Below, piece after piece: positions 25,243 through 33,130 of a stretch of 64,000 bases of DNA (the first letter of the stretch is position 1; each line of letters starts with the position of its first letter). The position numbers and the translations under genes are program-made. Where the stretch lies: contig NZ_KB898649.1 in the NCBI RefSeq assembly GCF_000377665.1, positions 310,001 to 374,000 of the forward strand, given 5' to 3'. The notes under the pieces are model-generated. The model ran no database searches and had not been told where the DNA came from. It was given only the letters and a program-made list of their open reading frames with translations. This stretch comes from Vreelandella zhanjiangensis DSM 21076. GTDB taxonomy: Bacteria > Pseudomonadota > Gammaproteobacteria > Pseudomonadales > Halomonadaceae.

Positions 25243-26508
25243 TTAGCGCACCATACCAATAACACGATTGAGTGCTGCGACAAACGCATCCACTTCGTCG
25301 AAGGTATTATACGCAGCAAACGAAGCGCGACACGTGGCATCCACGCCAAAATGATGCAGCAGCGGCTGTGCACAGTGGTGCCCAGTACGAATGGCCACAC
25401 CCAGCTGGTCAATTAGCAGGCCGATATCCTGAGAATGTGCGCCGTCAACCACGAACGACAGCACGCCCGCCTTGTTCGGCGCAGTTCCCAAGATACGCAG
25501 TCCATCAATACGCTGCACCGCCTGAGTGGCATGTTCAAGCAGCATGCCCTCCCACTGACCAATCGCGGTGATCCCCACGCCTTCAACCCATTCAAGCGCC
25601 CGGCCCAACGCGATAACTTCCGCAATGGCTGGCGTACCCGCCTCAAATTTATGCGGAATACTGGCAAAGGTGGTGCCCGCGTCGAAAGAGACGGTTTTAA
25701 TCATCTCACCACCGCCCTGCCAAGGCGGCATGGCCTCGAGCAGCGCTTTTTTACCATACAGCACGCCAATACCGGTGGGGCCATAAACCTTATGACCGGA
25801 GAAGGCGTAAAAGTCGGCATCAATCGCCTGCACGTCGACGGTTTGATGCGGTGCAGCCTGCGCTCCATCGACAAAAATCAGCGCACCGTGCTGGTGAGCA
25901 AGCGCCGCCATGTCTTTTACCGGGTTAATTGTGCCCAGCGCATTGGAGACATGGTTAACGGCGACCAGCTTGGTGCGCTCGCTCAAAAGCTCACGATAAG
26001 CGGCCATATCCAGCGCACCCGTGTCGTCGACCGGAATGACCTTGATGGTAAAACCGCGCTCAGCGGCCAGCAGCTGCCAGGGCACAATATTGGAGTGATG
26101 CTCAAGCAGCGATATCAATACTTCATCACTCGCGGTGAGGTTAACGCGCCCCCAGGTTTGAGCCACCAGGTTGATCGCTTCCGTCGTTCCACGAGTAAAG
26201 ATAATCTGACGAGTATCTTCGGCATTGAGAAACGCTTTTACGCGCTCACGCGTGCCTTCAAACGCCGCCGTCGCTTCATCGGCCAGCGTATGCAGGCCAC
26301 GGTGGATATTGGCGTTATAGCGCGAGTAGTAATCGCTAAACACGTCAATAACTTGTTGCGGCGTTTGGCTGGTCGCGGCGTTGTCTAGATAGATGAGCGG
26401 CTTGCCGTGGACTTCCCGACGAAGAATCGGGAAGTCTTCACGAACCGCCAGCACATCATAGGATGCCTGACTACTCGCTGTCGCTTTCTCAAGAACCGTT
26501 GACGACAT
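25243..26508 (-). CDS. sufS: Cysteine desulfurase SufS
   Basis: A PLP enzyme that takes sulfur from cysteine for Fe-S cluster building, 421 residues. The PLP lysine is K240 in S-G-H-K-V-Y-G-P-T-G, and the persulfide-carrying cysteine is C379 in R-T-G-H-H-C-A-Q-P. These match E. coli SufS K226 and C364 after allowing for the longer N-terminus. SufS normally needs SufE or SufU to accept its sulfur; neither gene is in this operon, so a partner must lie elsewhere. An AGGAG ribosome site precedes the ATG. Confidence 0.96.
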   Translation of the reverse strand: MSSTVLEKATASSQASYDVLAVREDFPILRREVHGKPLIYLDNAATSQTPQQVIDVFSDYYSRYNANIHRGLHTLADEATAAFEGTRERVKAFLNAEDTRQIIFTRGTTEAINLVAQTWGRVNLTASDEVLISLLEHHSNIVPWQLLAAERGFTIKVIPVDDTGALDMAAYRELLSERTKLVAVNHVSNALGTINPVKDMAALAHQHGALIFVDGAQAAPHQTVDVQAIDADFYAFSGHKVYGPTGIGVLYGKKALLEAMPPWQGGGEMIKTVSFDAGTTFASIPHKFEAGTPAIAEVIALGRALEWVEGVGITAIGQWEGMLLEHATQAVQRIDGLRILGTAPNKAGVLSFVVDGAHSQDIGLLIDQLGVAIRTGHHCAQPLLHHFGVDATCRASFAAYNTFDEVDAFVAALNRVIGMVR

Positions 26509-26548
26509 TCATCACTCCTCATGTAAGCGTTGAGCTTAGTCGTTAAGA

Positions 26549-27892
26549 TTAGTCGTTAAGCGCGACGGCGGTTTCCACCAGGCCTGCCAGGTTGAAGCGT
26601 TCAGGCAGCTTACCGGCAACGGCCAGCTCGACGCGCTCGGCAATTTCATCCAGCGCGACTTTGTCCAGCACTTCGCCTGCAAACGCCAGGGTCAGAAGAC
26701 CACGTGCCGTGGCTTCATCAATACCGCGGGTACGCAGGGCATAAATCGCCTCTTCATCCAACTGACCGGTCGTGGTGCCGTGAGAGCACTTCACATCATC
26801 GGCGTAGATTTCAAGCTCAGGCTTGGCATCAATCTGGGCGCGGTCAGACAGCAGCAGGTTCTGGTTGCTCTGGAAACCTTCGATCTTCTGGCTGTCACGC
26901 TTGACGTAGACCTTACCGTTAAATACACCGTGAGCACGGTCATCCAAAATGCCTTTATAGTTCTCGTTGGAGAACGTCAAGGGCGCGTTGTGATTGACCT
27001 TGGTGTGGTTGTCCACATGCTGACGACCCTGACCGAAGAACAAACCGTAGAAGTGCGTTTCAGCACCTTCACCGTTCAAGTCGCTGATCAGATCATTGCG
27101 TACCAGCGCACCGCCCAGGTTCAGGTTGTACGAGGTGTAGCGGCTGTCGCGACTCTGCTCAACATGCATGCTGGCAATATGCATGTCGTTAAGCGGCGCT
27201 TCCTGCAGCTTGTAATGATTGAAAATAGCGCCGCGGTCAAGCATGAACTCGCCCACCACGTTGGTAAAGTTAGCGGCATCCTGATCACCGCAATAGTGCT
27301 CGATCAACGTAGCTTCACTGCGTGCACCGGCTTCTACCAGAATACGCGGGTGGCTCATCACTGGCGTGCTGCTAGCCTTGGAGAGGAACTGTAGTACGAT
27401 GGGTTTATCCACCACCGTACCGGGCGCGATACGTACCACAGCGCCCTCTTCCATAAATGCGGTATTCAGCGCAGCAAACGAAGAGAAATCCACACCGGTC
27501 AGACGACCAAGCGGGCCACCCACCGCTTCATGGTTTTCGCTAAGCGCTTTGGAAAGCGGCAGCACATGAACGCTTTGGGGAAGTGCGTCCAGGTCTGAAA
27601 GCGCCGGTGCAAACACGCCGTCGACGAACGTGAGGCGATAGCCCACGATAGGCAGCGTGACGGTTGCCGCCTGCGCCGGCGAAAAGTTAGCGTCATCGGC
27701 CAGCGCAAAGTTGCCCTGGGCGATGGCGCGAACGTCGGTGTATTTCCATTCTTCATCACGGCGTGTGGGGAAGCCCAGCGCTTCAAAGCGTGCAGCGCCC
27801 GCCTGACGGCGCGCGGCAATCCACGTCGGTTCCGCCCCGCGTTGCTGGCTACGCGTTTTCAGCGTGTCCAGAAAGGTTTGCGTATCGCTCAT
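26549..27892 (-). CDS. sufD: SufD scaffold subunit
   Basis: The 447-residue partner of SufB and SufC in the SufBC2D scaffold on which Fe-S clusters form. The C-terminal beta-helix shows the conserved F-N-G-K-V-Y-V, Q-K-I-E-G-F-Q-S-N-Q-N-L-L-L-S and D-V-K-C-S-H-G-T-T-T-G-Q-L blocks. The start overlaps the sufC stop by 4 bp (ATGA), a sign of translational coupling. Confidence 0.95.
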   Translation of the reverse strand: MSDTQTFLDTLKTRSQQRGAEPTWIAARRQAGAARFEALGFPTRRDEEWKYTDVRAIAQGNFALADDANFSPAQAATVTLPIVGYRLTFVDGVFAPALSDLDALPQSVHVLPLSKALSENHEAVGGPLGRLTGVDFSSFAALNTAFMEEGAVVRIAPGTVVDKPIVLQFLSKASSTPVMSHPRILVEAGARSEATLIEHYCGDQDAANFTNVVGEFMLDRGAIFNHYKLQEAPLNDMHIASMHVEQSRDSRYTSYNLNLGGALVRNDLISDLNGEGAETHFYGLFFGQGRQHVDNHTKVNHNAPLTFSNENYKGILDDRAHGVFNGKVYVKRDSQKIEGFQSNQNLLLSDRAQIDAKPELEIYADDVKCSHGTTTGQLDEEAIYALRTRGIDEATARGLLTLAFAGEVLDKVALDEIAERVELAVAGKLPERFNLAGLVETAVALND

Positions 27893-28638
27893 GCCGCGGA
27901 CTCCTCAATACCTTCGTAACCATTGGCCTCAAGCTGCTTGGCAAGCTCGGCATCGCCGGTTTTGACGATTCGACCATCCACCAGAACGTGGACTTTATCG
28001 GGAACGATGTAGTCGAGCAGGCGCTGATAGTGAGTTACCAGCAGGATCGCGCGCTCTTCGGCACGCAGGCTGTTAACACCGTCGGCCACCACTTTCATGG
28101 CATCGATATCCAGGCCTGAGTCGATTTCATCCAGCATGGCAAGCTTGGGCTGAAGCACCAGCATCTGGAGAATTTCGTTACGTTTCTTCTCGCCGCCGGA
28201 GAAGCCTTCGTTAACCGCGCGCTGCAGGAAGCTGGCATCCATTTTCATAAAGCCGAGCTTTTCTTTAACAAGCTTCATGAACTCAGGTGCCGGCATGTCC
28301 TCAAGACCGCGGGCTTTACGCTGAGCATTAAGCGCGGATTTCAGCAGATAGATATTTTTAACCCCCGGAATCTCAACCGGGTACTGGAAACCTAACAGCA
28401 GGCCCGCCTGGGCACGCTCTTCGATTTCCATTTCAAGTACGTCTTTACCTTCAAAGGTGATGCTACCCTGGGTGACTTCATAGCCATCTTTACCGGCAAT
28501 CACCGCTGACAGGGTTGATTTACCCGCGCCGTTAGGACCCATAATGGCGTGTACTTCGCCTGCATTGATGGTCAGGGTCAGGCCCTTGAGGATTTCTTTA
28601 TCTTCAACGGTGACGTGTAAGTCAGTAACTTGCAGCAT
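27889..28638 (-). CDS. sufC: SufC ATPase
   Basis: The 249-residue cytoplasmic ABC-type ATPase that drives the SufBCD scaffold. Walker A is G-P-N-G-A-G-K-S-T (about 34-42), the ABC signature F-S-G-G-E-K-K-R is near 145, and Walker B with its Suf-type sequence L-D-E-I-D-S-G-L-D-I-D-A follows. The E-K-K-R-N-E-I variant of the signature is diagnostic of SufC. The gene lies 79 bp after sufB. Confidence 0.97.
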   Translation of the reverse strand: MLQVTDLHVTVEDKEILKGLTLTINAGEVHAIMGPNGAGKSTLSAVIAGKDGYEVTQGSITFEGKDVLEMEIEERAQAGLLLGFQYPVEIPGVKNIYLLKSALNAQRKARGLEDMPAPEFMKLVKEKLGFMKMDASFLQRAVNEGFSGGEKKRNEILQMLVLQPKLAMLDEIDSGLDIDAMKVVADGVNSLRAEERAILLVTHYQRLLDYIVPDKVHVLVDGRIVKTGDAELAKQLEANGYEGIEESAA

Positions 28639-28717
28639 AATCTTAAACCTTCTAATTCTGGCGAGTCGCTGGCGCGACGCGTATCAAAGTAATTTGTACG
28701 GCAAACCGGCTAAACGA

Positions 28718-30160
28718 TTAGCCTACCGCGCCTTCCAACGTCACGTTCAAGAGCGCTTCCGCTTCTACCGCAAACTCCATCGGCAGCTCCTGGAATACAT
28801 CCTTACAAAAACCATTCACGATCATGCTGACCGCGTCTTCTTCGGAAATACCCCGGCTACGGCAGTAGAACAGCTGGTCTTCACCAATCTTGGAGGTGGT
28901 AGCCTCGTGTTCAATAGTGGCCGTGCTGTTGCCAATTTCCTGATAAGGGAAAGTATGCGCGCCGCACTTGTCACCAATCAGTAGCGAATCGCACTGGGTG
29001 AAATTACGTGCGCCTTTGGCACGTGGGCCAATTTTCACCAGGCCGCGGTAGGATTGGTCACTTTTACCTGCCGAGATACCTTTGGCCACGATATAAGAGC
29101 GCGTGCCTTCACCGATGTGAATCATCTTGGTGCCGGTATCTGCCTGCTGGCGGCCGTTGGTGACGGCGACAGAGTAGAATTCACCGATGCTGTCTTTACC
29201 GCGCAGCACGCAAGAAGGGTACTTCCAGGTAATGGCCGAGCCGGTTTCAACCTGCGTCCAGCTAATGCGCGAACGCGCACCGCGGCAATCGCCACGCTTG
29301 GTCACAAAGTTATAGATACCGCCCTTGCCGTTCTCATCACCGGGGTACCAGTTCTGTACGGTGGAGTACTTGATGTACGCATCATCTAACGCAACAAGCT
29401 CAACAACCGCCGCATGCAGCTGGTTCTCATCGCGCATCGGCGCGGTACAGCCTTCCAGGTAAGACACCTGAGCACGATTTTCACAGATAATCAGCGTGCG
29501 CTCGAACTGCCCGGTATTGGCGGCGTTGATACGGAAGTAAGTGGATAGCTCCATCGGGCAGGTAACGCCTTCCGGTACAAACACGAACGAACCGTCGGTA
29601 AATACCGCCGAGTTAAGCGCGGCAAAATAGTTATCCGCCACCGGCACCACGGTGCCCAGATACTGTTTAATCAGCTCGGGGTAGTCGCGAATCGCCTCGG
29701 AAATGGAGCAGAAGATAACCCCGGCTTCGGACAGCTCTTTCTTGAACGTGGTGGTGACCGATACTGAGTCAAACACGGCATCGACGGCCACACCGGCAAG
29801 CGCTGCGCGCTCATGCAGCGGAATACCCAGCTTCTCGTAGGTTTCCAGCAGCTTGGGATCGACTTCATCCAGGCTTTGCGGGCCATCTTCCGGGCGCTTG
29901 GGAGCACTGAAATAGGAAATAGCCTGATAATCGATCGGCGGGTAATCCAGGTGCGCCCAGGAGGGTTCTTTCATGTTCAGCCACTGCCGATAAGCGTCAA
30001 GACGCCACTCAAGCATCCACTCTGGCTCGCCTTTCTTCTTGGAAATAAAGGCAATAGTGTCTTCATCCAGGCCAGGGGGAAGAGTGTCGCTTTCAATATC
30101 GGTTACAAAGCCATCTTTGTATTCGCGACGAACCAACTGTTCCATTTCTTCAGTTGCCAT
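28718..30160 (-). CDS. sufB: SufB scaffold subunit
   Basis: The 480-residue core scaffold protein of the SUF system. It has the family's Y-F-S-A-P-K near the N-terminus, a central Y-L-E-G-C-T-A-P-M and [19 protein letters not shown], and the C-terminal C-G-A-H-T-F-P-Y and [15 protein letters not shown]. The length matches SufB (about 480-495). GGAGGG precedes the ATG. The first enzyme gene of the operon, it lies 67 bp after the Rrf2 regulator. Confidence 0.97.
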   Translation of the reverse strand: MATEEMEQLVRREYKDGFVTDIESDTLPPGLDEDTIAFISKKKGEPEWMLEWRLDAYRQWLNMKEPSWAHLDYPPIDYQAISYFSAPKRPEDGPQSLDEVDPKLLETYEKLGIPLHERAALAGVAVDAVFDSVSVTTTFKKELSEAGVIFCSISEAIRDYPELIKQYLGTVVPVADNYFAALNSAVFTDGSFVFVPEGVTCPMELSTYFRINAANTGQFERTLIICENRAQVSYLEGCTAPMRDENQLHAAVVELVALDDAYIKYSTVQNWYPGDENGKGGIYNFVTKRGDCRGARSRISWTQVETGSAITWKYPSCVLRGKDSIGEFYSVAVTNGRQQADTGTKMIHIGEGTRSYIVAKGISAGKSDQSYRGLVKIGPRAKGARNFTQCDSLLIGDKCGAHTFPYQEIGNSTATIEHEATTSKIGEDQLFYCRSRGISEEDAVSMIVNGFCKDVFQELPMEFAVEAEALLNVTLEGAVG

Positions 30161-30227
30161 GGTGTTACCCTCCGGGCAGTTGGTGGCGAGGTCTCCTCGC
30201 CGTCAATAAGGATAAGTTGTCTAGTCG

Positions 30228-30692
30228 TTACGCAGAAACCGCCGACAGACTGATACTTTGAATCGGTAATTGCACGGGCAGCTTGAGGGGCGTCGACGCC
30301 GCCAAATGGGCCAGCGTCACGCTTTCCAGCAGCGTTCGAATAGCCAGCGACACGCGCTGCCAGTTATCTGCCACACCACACGTGGCGGCCAGTTCACACT
30401 CACCTTGTGCCTGACTGCACTCGGTCATCGCAACGGGCCCTTCAATAGCCGAAATAATATCCGCTGCGGTGATTTGCGAGGCAGGCCTGGCAAGCCGATA
30501 GCCACCCTGAGCGCCACGCTGGGATGCCAAGAGCCCTGCCCTAACCAGCATTTTAAGCGTCTTGCTAACCGTGGGGTGCGGCAACTGCACGGCTTCAGCA
30601 AGATCAGCCGCGGCGTGCGAAGCCTGCGGATGACGGGCAATCTGCGCCATGACCACAGCGGCGTAATCTGTCAGCCGAGAAAGCTTTAGCAT
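30228..30692 (-). CDS. Rrf2-family regulator of the suf operon
   Basis: A 154-residue transcription factor with a winged-helix N-terminus (L-S-R-L-T-D-Y-A-A-V-V-M and T-V-S-K-T-L-K-M-L-V-R-A-G-L) and three cysteines (about 96-109, spaced C-x6-C-x5-C) suited to an Fe-S cluster, as in IscR. Rrf2 proteins leading suf operons are usually repressors released when clusters run short. The ATG at 30692 is preferred because GGGAG lies 5 bases upstream; the ATG 12 bp earlier has none. It is the first gene of the suf operon. Confidence 0.92.
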   Translation of the reverse strand: MLKLSRLTDYAAVVMAQIARHPQASHAAADLAEAVQLPHPTVSKTLKMLVRAGLLASQRGAQGGYRLARPASQITAADIISAIEGPVAMTECSQAQGECELAATCGVADNWQRVSLAIRTLLESVTLAHLAASTPLKLPVQLPIQSISLSAVSA

Positions 30693-30747
30693 GTCGACTC
30701 CCATTGATTAGTCAGTCATCAAGCTGGCTGCGTATTAATTGGGTACC

Positions 30748-30776
30748 ATTTTAGTCCTGTATAAATTTGATGTGAA
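30748..30776 (-). promoter_or_regulatory. Probable sigma70 promoter of the suf operon
   Basis: On the minus strand TTCACA (30776-30771, five of six to the consensus) is followed by a 17-base spacer and TAAAAT (30753-30748, five of six). It lies 55 bp before the Rrf2 start and has the right strand. The spacer and -10 region (GGACTAAAATGGTACC) includes a GGTACC palindrome that could be the regulator's site. Confidence 0.65.
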
Positions 30777-30845
30777 GCCCTAACGCACAATCATTGGAAA
30801 ATTAGCTTAATTCTGGGCACGTTCGGCGCAGATGGCATCAAAAAC

Positions 30846-30864
30846 GCCAATCATTATCATTTAA
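30846..30864 (-). promoter_or_regulatory. Fur-box-like site upstream of suf
   Basis: The 19-base window matches the Fur consensus GATAATGATAATCATTATC at 13 of 19 positions by hand alignment, including nine in a row (AATGATAAT). It is about 70 bp upstream of the promoter -35, so if used it would act at a distance. The AT-rich context makes a chance match possible. Confidence 0.35.
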
Positions 30865-30884
30865 AAAATCTATTTGCCGTCAGG

Positions 30885-30919
30885 TATAAAAAAACCTACC
30901 GCGTAAAGGGGTAGGTTTT
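30885..30919 (-). terminator. Terminator of the YjdM gene
   Basis: A 9-bp stem (30892-30900 with 30910-30918) is followed on the minus strand by a T run (30894-30888 complement). It lies 17 bp after the stop of the YjdM/PhnA gene and separates it from the suf promoter downstream. Confidence 0.85.
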
Positions 30920-30935
30920 GTCGTTCATTAAGCGA

Positions 30936-31277
30936 TCAGGCCTTTTTAACAAACTCTGATTTGAGCTTCATAGGGCCAATACCATCAACTTTACAGTCGA
31001 TATCGTGGTCGCCCTCGACGATGCGAATACTCTTGACCTTCGTGCCTACCTTAACCACCAAAGAGCTGCCTTTTACCTTCAGGTCCTTGATGACCGTGAC
31101 GCTGTCGCCGTCAAAAAGCGGGTTACCGTTAGCATCACGCACGCTTGGAACGTCATCCGCCGCGTCGGTATTTGCCGTTTTTGACCACTCATGGCCACAT
31201 TCCGGGCACACGTACTGCAGTCCGTCATCGTACGTAAAAGTCGAGGCGCAGGAAGGACAATTAGGCAGTTCGTTCAT
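30936..31277 (-). CDS. yjdM: YjdM/PhnA zinc-ribbon protein
   Basis: A 113-residue protein. The N-terminal zinc ribbon is C-P-S-C ... C-P-E-C, and the C-terminal domain has [13 protein letters not shown] and [20 protein letters not shown], near-identical to E. coli YjdM. The old label phnA (phosphonate operon) does not imply phosphonate breakdown; function remains unclear. The ATG at 31277 has GGAG 6 bases upstream and matches the family start, rather than the ATG at 31298. Confidence 0.92.
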   Translation of the reverse strand: MNELPNCPSCASTFTYDDGLQYVCPECGHEWSKTANTDAADDVPSVRDANGNPLFDGDSVTVIKDLKVKGSSLVVKVGTKVKSIRIVEGDHDIDCKVDGIGPMKLKSEFVKKA

Positions 31278-31354
31278 GGACGGCTCCATCGCGGGCAATA
31301 AGAAAGCGATGGAGCCTACACCGAATGGACAAAATGCTCCAGCCTGAGAGACTA

Positions 31355-31831
31355 TCAGCCCCGCTGGTAAGTGCCCACCAAGCGGTCAATGCCTAATAGA
31401 TGCGGCTCAACTTCTTTTAAAAGCTCGGCCATGCTGAGCCCTTCCGGCAGCGCCGTTTGATGATCCAGCGCCAGCACCATAAAGTAGTAAAGGTGCTTAC
31501 CATGCCCCTCGGGTGGCATTGGGCCGCCGTAGCCGCGTTTGTCGAAGTCGTTGCTGCCGGGCGTACCGATCGGGGTATTTTCGTCAAGGCCGGTGATATC
31601 CCCCGGCAGATTATAAAGGCTCCAGTGGATAAACCCGTAGCTGCCGTCTTTAACAAGCGGCGCATCGGGATCATGGCAGATCACCGCAAACCCTTTGGTA
31701 CCTTCAGGCACGTTATGCCAGGCAAGTGGTGGAGATACATCGTCACCTTCGCCGGTATAGCGGGCAGGAATCGCTTGATGCTGCTCAAAAGCCGTACTGG
31801 TAACTTGCATGGATGATAGTGCAAATGCCAT
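31355..31831 (-). CDS. YbhB/YbcL-family PEBP protein
   Basis: A 158-residue protein of the phosphatidylethanolamine-binding (Raf-kinase-inhibitor-like) family. Motifs D-P-D-A-P, W-S-L-Y-N-L-P and the C-terminal Y-Y-F-M-V-L-A-L-D fit. The bacterial family's role is not established; small-ligand binding is expected. AAGGAG precedes the ATG. Confidence 0.9.
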   Translation of the reverse strand: MAFALSSMQVTSTAFEQHQAIPARYTGEGDDVSPPLAWHNVPEGTKGFAVICHDPDAPLVKDGSYGFIHWSLYNLPGDITGLDENTPIGTPGSNDFDKRGYGGPMPPEGHGKHLYYFMVLALDHQTALPEGLSMAELLKEVEPHLLGIDRLVGTYQRG

Positions 31832-31892
31832 TTGTCTCTCCTTGGGTTAGCCAATAACGCTTATTACAGGGTGGCTGGAAATAGTGACGCGA

Positions 31893-32444
31893 TCAAGGCC
31901 GGTTCAGTGAACCTGAGTGTTGTTGCCACCACTGCCGAGCGATTACGGTATTTTCTGCGTTACCGGCAGGATTCAGCACGGTGGGCAGCTGAACGTAGCT
32001 TCCACCTGTGTTCATCATCAAGAGCGGATCTTGCGTTGCCAGCTGTAGCGCATACAGCACCAGCATTTGCTCATACTCATCGTGTGTATCCAAACGTGAA
32101 AACAGCAGAGGCACGGCGGGCAAGCCAATTTCGCCTAATCGTTCTGCCGCGATATACCACACCCGTGGATTGTCACGATCACCGTAGGTGGAAACAAAGC
32201 GTCGGTCGGAAAGCCGACTCACATAGTAAGACGCCCCTTCTTCAGGACTTACAAATAGTGGCGGCACCCAGTCGGTCGCCGAAGCCGTATTGGCGTAGGT
32301 GATCGGCGCTGCCGTGGGTGGTGTTTGAGAAACCGGAACGTCAACCGTGCGCGGATTTTCGGGCGCGGATGTACGCTGATTGCCCGCACACCCGGCTAAC
32401 AATACGCTTCCCAGCAGTAAGACATACAACACTTTTTGCTGCAT
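31893..32444 (-). CDS. Putative lipoprotein
   Basis: A 183-residue protein with a lipoprotein signal (hydrophobic stretch and L-L-A-G-C near residue 19), so it is probably anchored to a membrane in the periplasm. The remainder has a Thr/Pro-rich linker and a helical region (W-Y-I-A-A-E-R-L-G-E-I-G-L-P-A-V-P-L-L-F) with the look of a HEAT-like repeat. I know no family. The ATG at 32444 is favoured by GGGAG 7 bases upstream; an ATG two codons earlier also fits. Confidence 0.72.
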   Translation of the reverse strand: MQQKVLYVLLLGSVLLAGCAGNQRTSAPENPRTVDVPVSQTPPTAAPITYANTASATDWVPPLFVSPEEGASYYVSRLSDRRFVSTYGDRDNPRVWYIAAERLGEIGLPAVPLLFSRLDTHDEYEQMLVLYALQLATQDPLLMMNTGGSYVQLPTVLNPAGNAENTVIARQWWQQHSGSLNRP

Positions 32445-32499
32445 TTTCATGCTCCCTGTGCACTCCCTCACAATAGGCCTGCCATATCCATAACTAACA

Positions 32500-32871
32500 T
32501 CATGACCAGCGCCCCTGGCGTTTTAAACGTCTTTTTACCCAGCCATCATACAGCTTGCGTAACCCGGGTTTAATAAGCGGCAAGCCAATAACCCAGGCCA
32601 CTGGGCGCAACAATGCAACACGCGCCATTAATAGCCGATAGGCATCAATCCCCTCAACGATGCGCCCGTCGGTTTGCTCAACATGTAGCGACCTTAAGGC
32701 CGCCTCCGGCGCTATCCCTTTATTTCGCAACGCCTGCTGATATTCGCTCACATCGCACCAGCGAATATCGCTTGCCCCTTCGCCCGCCCAACGCTCATAG
32801 CGCTGTCTGTCTTTGCGGCAGCTGGGGCAAACCGCATCGTAATAGACATTGATGACATCGTGATTAGGCAT
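32500..32871 (-). CDS. DCC-family (DUF393) thiol-disulfide-like protein
   Basis: A 123-residue protein. The N-terminus has V-Y-Y-D-A-V-C-P-S-C, a variant of the D-x-x-C-P-x-C motif of the DCC/DUF393 family, which has a thioredoxin-like fold. The central S-L-H-V ... D-G-R-I-V-E-G-I-D-A-Y block also fits. Redox function is expected but unproven. Its ribosome site is weak. Confidence 0.82.
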   Translation of the reverse strand: MPNHDVINVYYDAVCPSCRKDRQRYERWAGEGASDIRWCDVSEYQQALRNKGIAPEAALRSLHVEQTDGRIVEGIDAYRLLMARVALLRPVAWVIGLPLIKPGLRKLYDGWVKRRLKRQGRWS

Positions 32872-32987
32872 AGTCAGCTCTAGGTCATGTTTTAACGGTT
32901 AAGTGTGGCACTTACCCCGTCAGAGACAACCCCCAATGCAAAGCAACTCGGAAAGCATCCGCTGTTAACCGCCAAACGACAATAAAA

Positions 32988-33028
32988 AAAGCCTGCGATG
33001 CCAAATGAACGGCTTCGCAGGCTTTATT
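32988..33028 (-). terminator. Terminator downstream of the giant gene
   Basis: AAAGCCTGCGA (32988-32998) and TCGCAGGCTTT (33015-33025) form a perfect 11-bp stem with a 16-base loop that can pair further (GCC with GGC). A T-rich run follows on the minus strand. It lies about 105 bp after the giant gene's stop. The plus strand also ends in TTTATT, so it may be bidirectional. Confidence 0.8.
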
Positions 33029-33036
33029 AACACCTT

Positions 33037-33096
33037 CTATTTCATCAGCATCTATTTCATCAGAACCTATGTCATAAGCACTTATGTCATCAGCAC
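33037..33096. repeat. Four 15-bp tandem repeats after the giant gene
   Basis: Units at 33037-33051, 33052-33066, 33067-33081 and 33082-33096, of the form CTATTTCATCAGCAC with a few changes each, lie between the stop codon of the giant gene and its terminator. The 15-bp period equals that of the repeat at 12466-12555, but the sequence differs. Confidence 0.85.
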
Positions 33097-33130
33097 CACG
33101 GAAGTGCTAACGAAGCACTACTTATGTACG

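Noticed and set aside
25435..26388. 317-codon plus-strand frame opposite sufS
   Set aside because: It lies wholly within a certain sufS gene, has no recognisable domain and an Arg/His/Gln-rich composition typical of antisense frames.
33037..33096. CRISPR-like array
   Set aside because: Units are directly adjacent with no spacers and are only 15 bp. The same applies to the repeats at 12466 and 13050. No cas genes are present.
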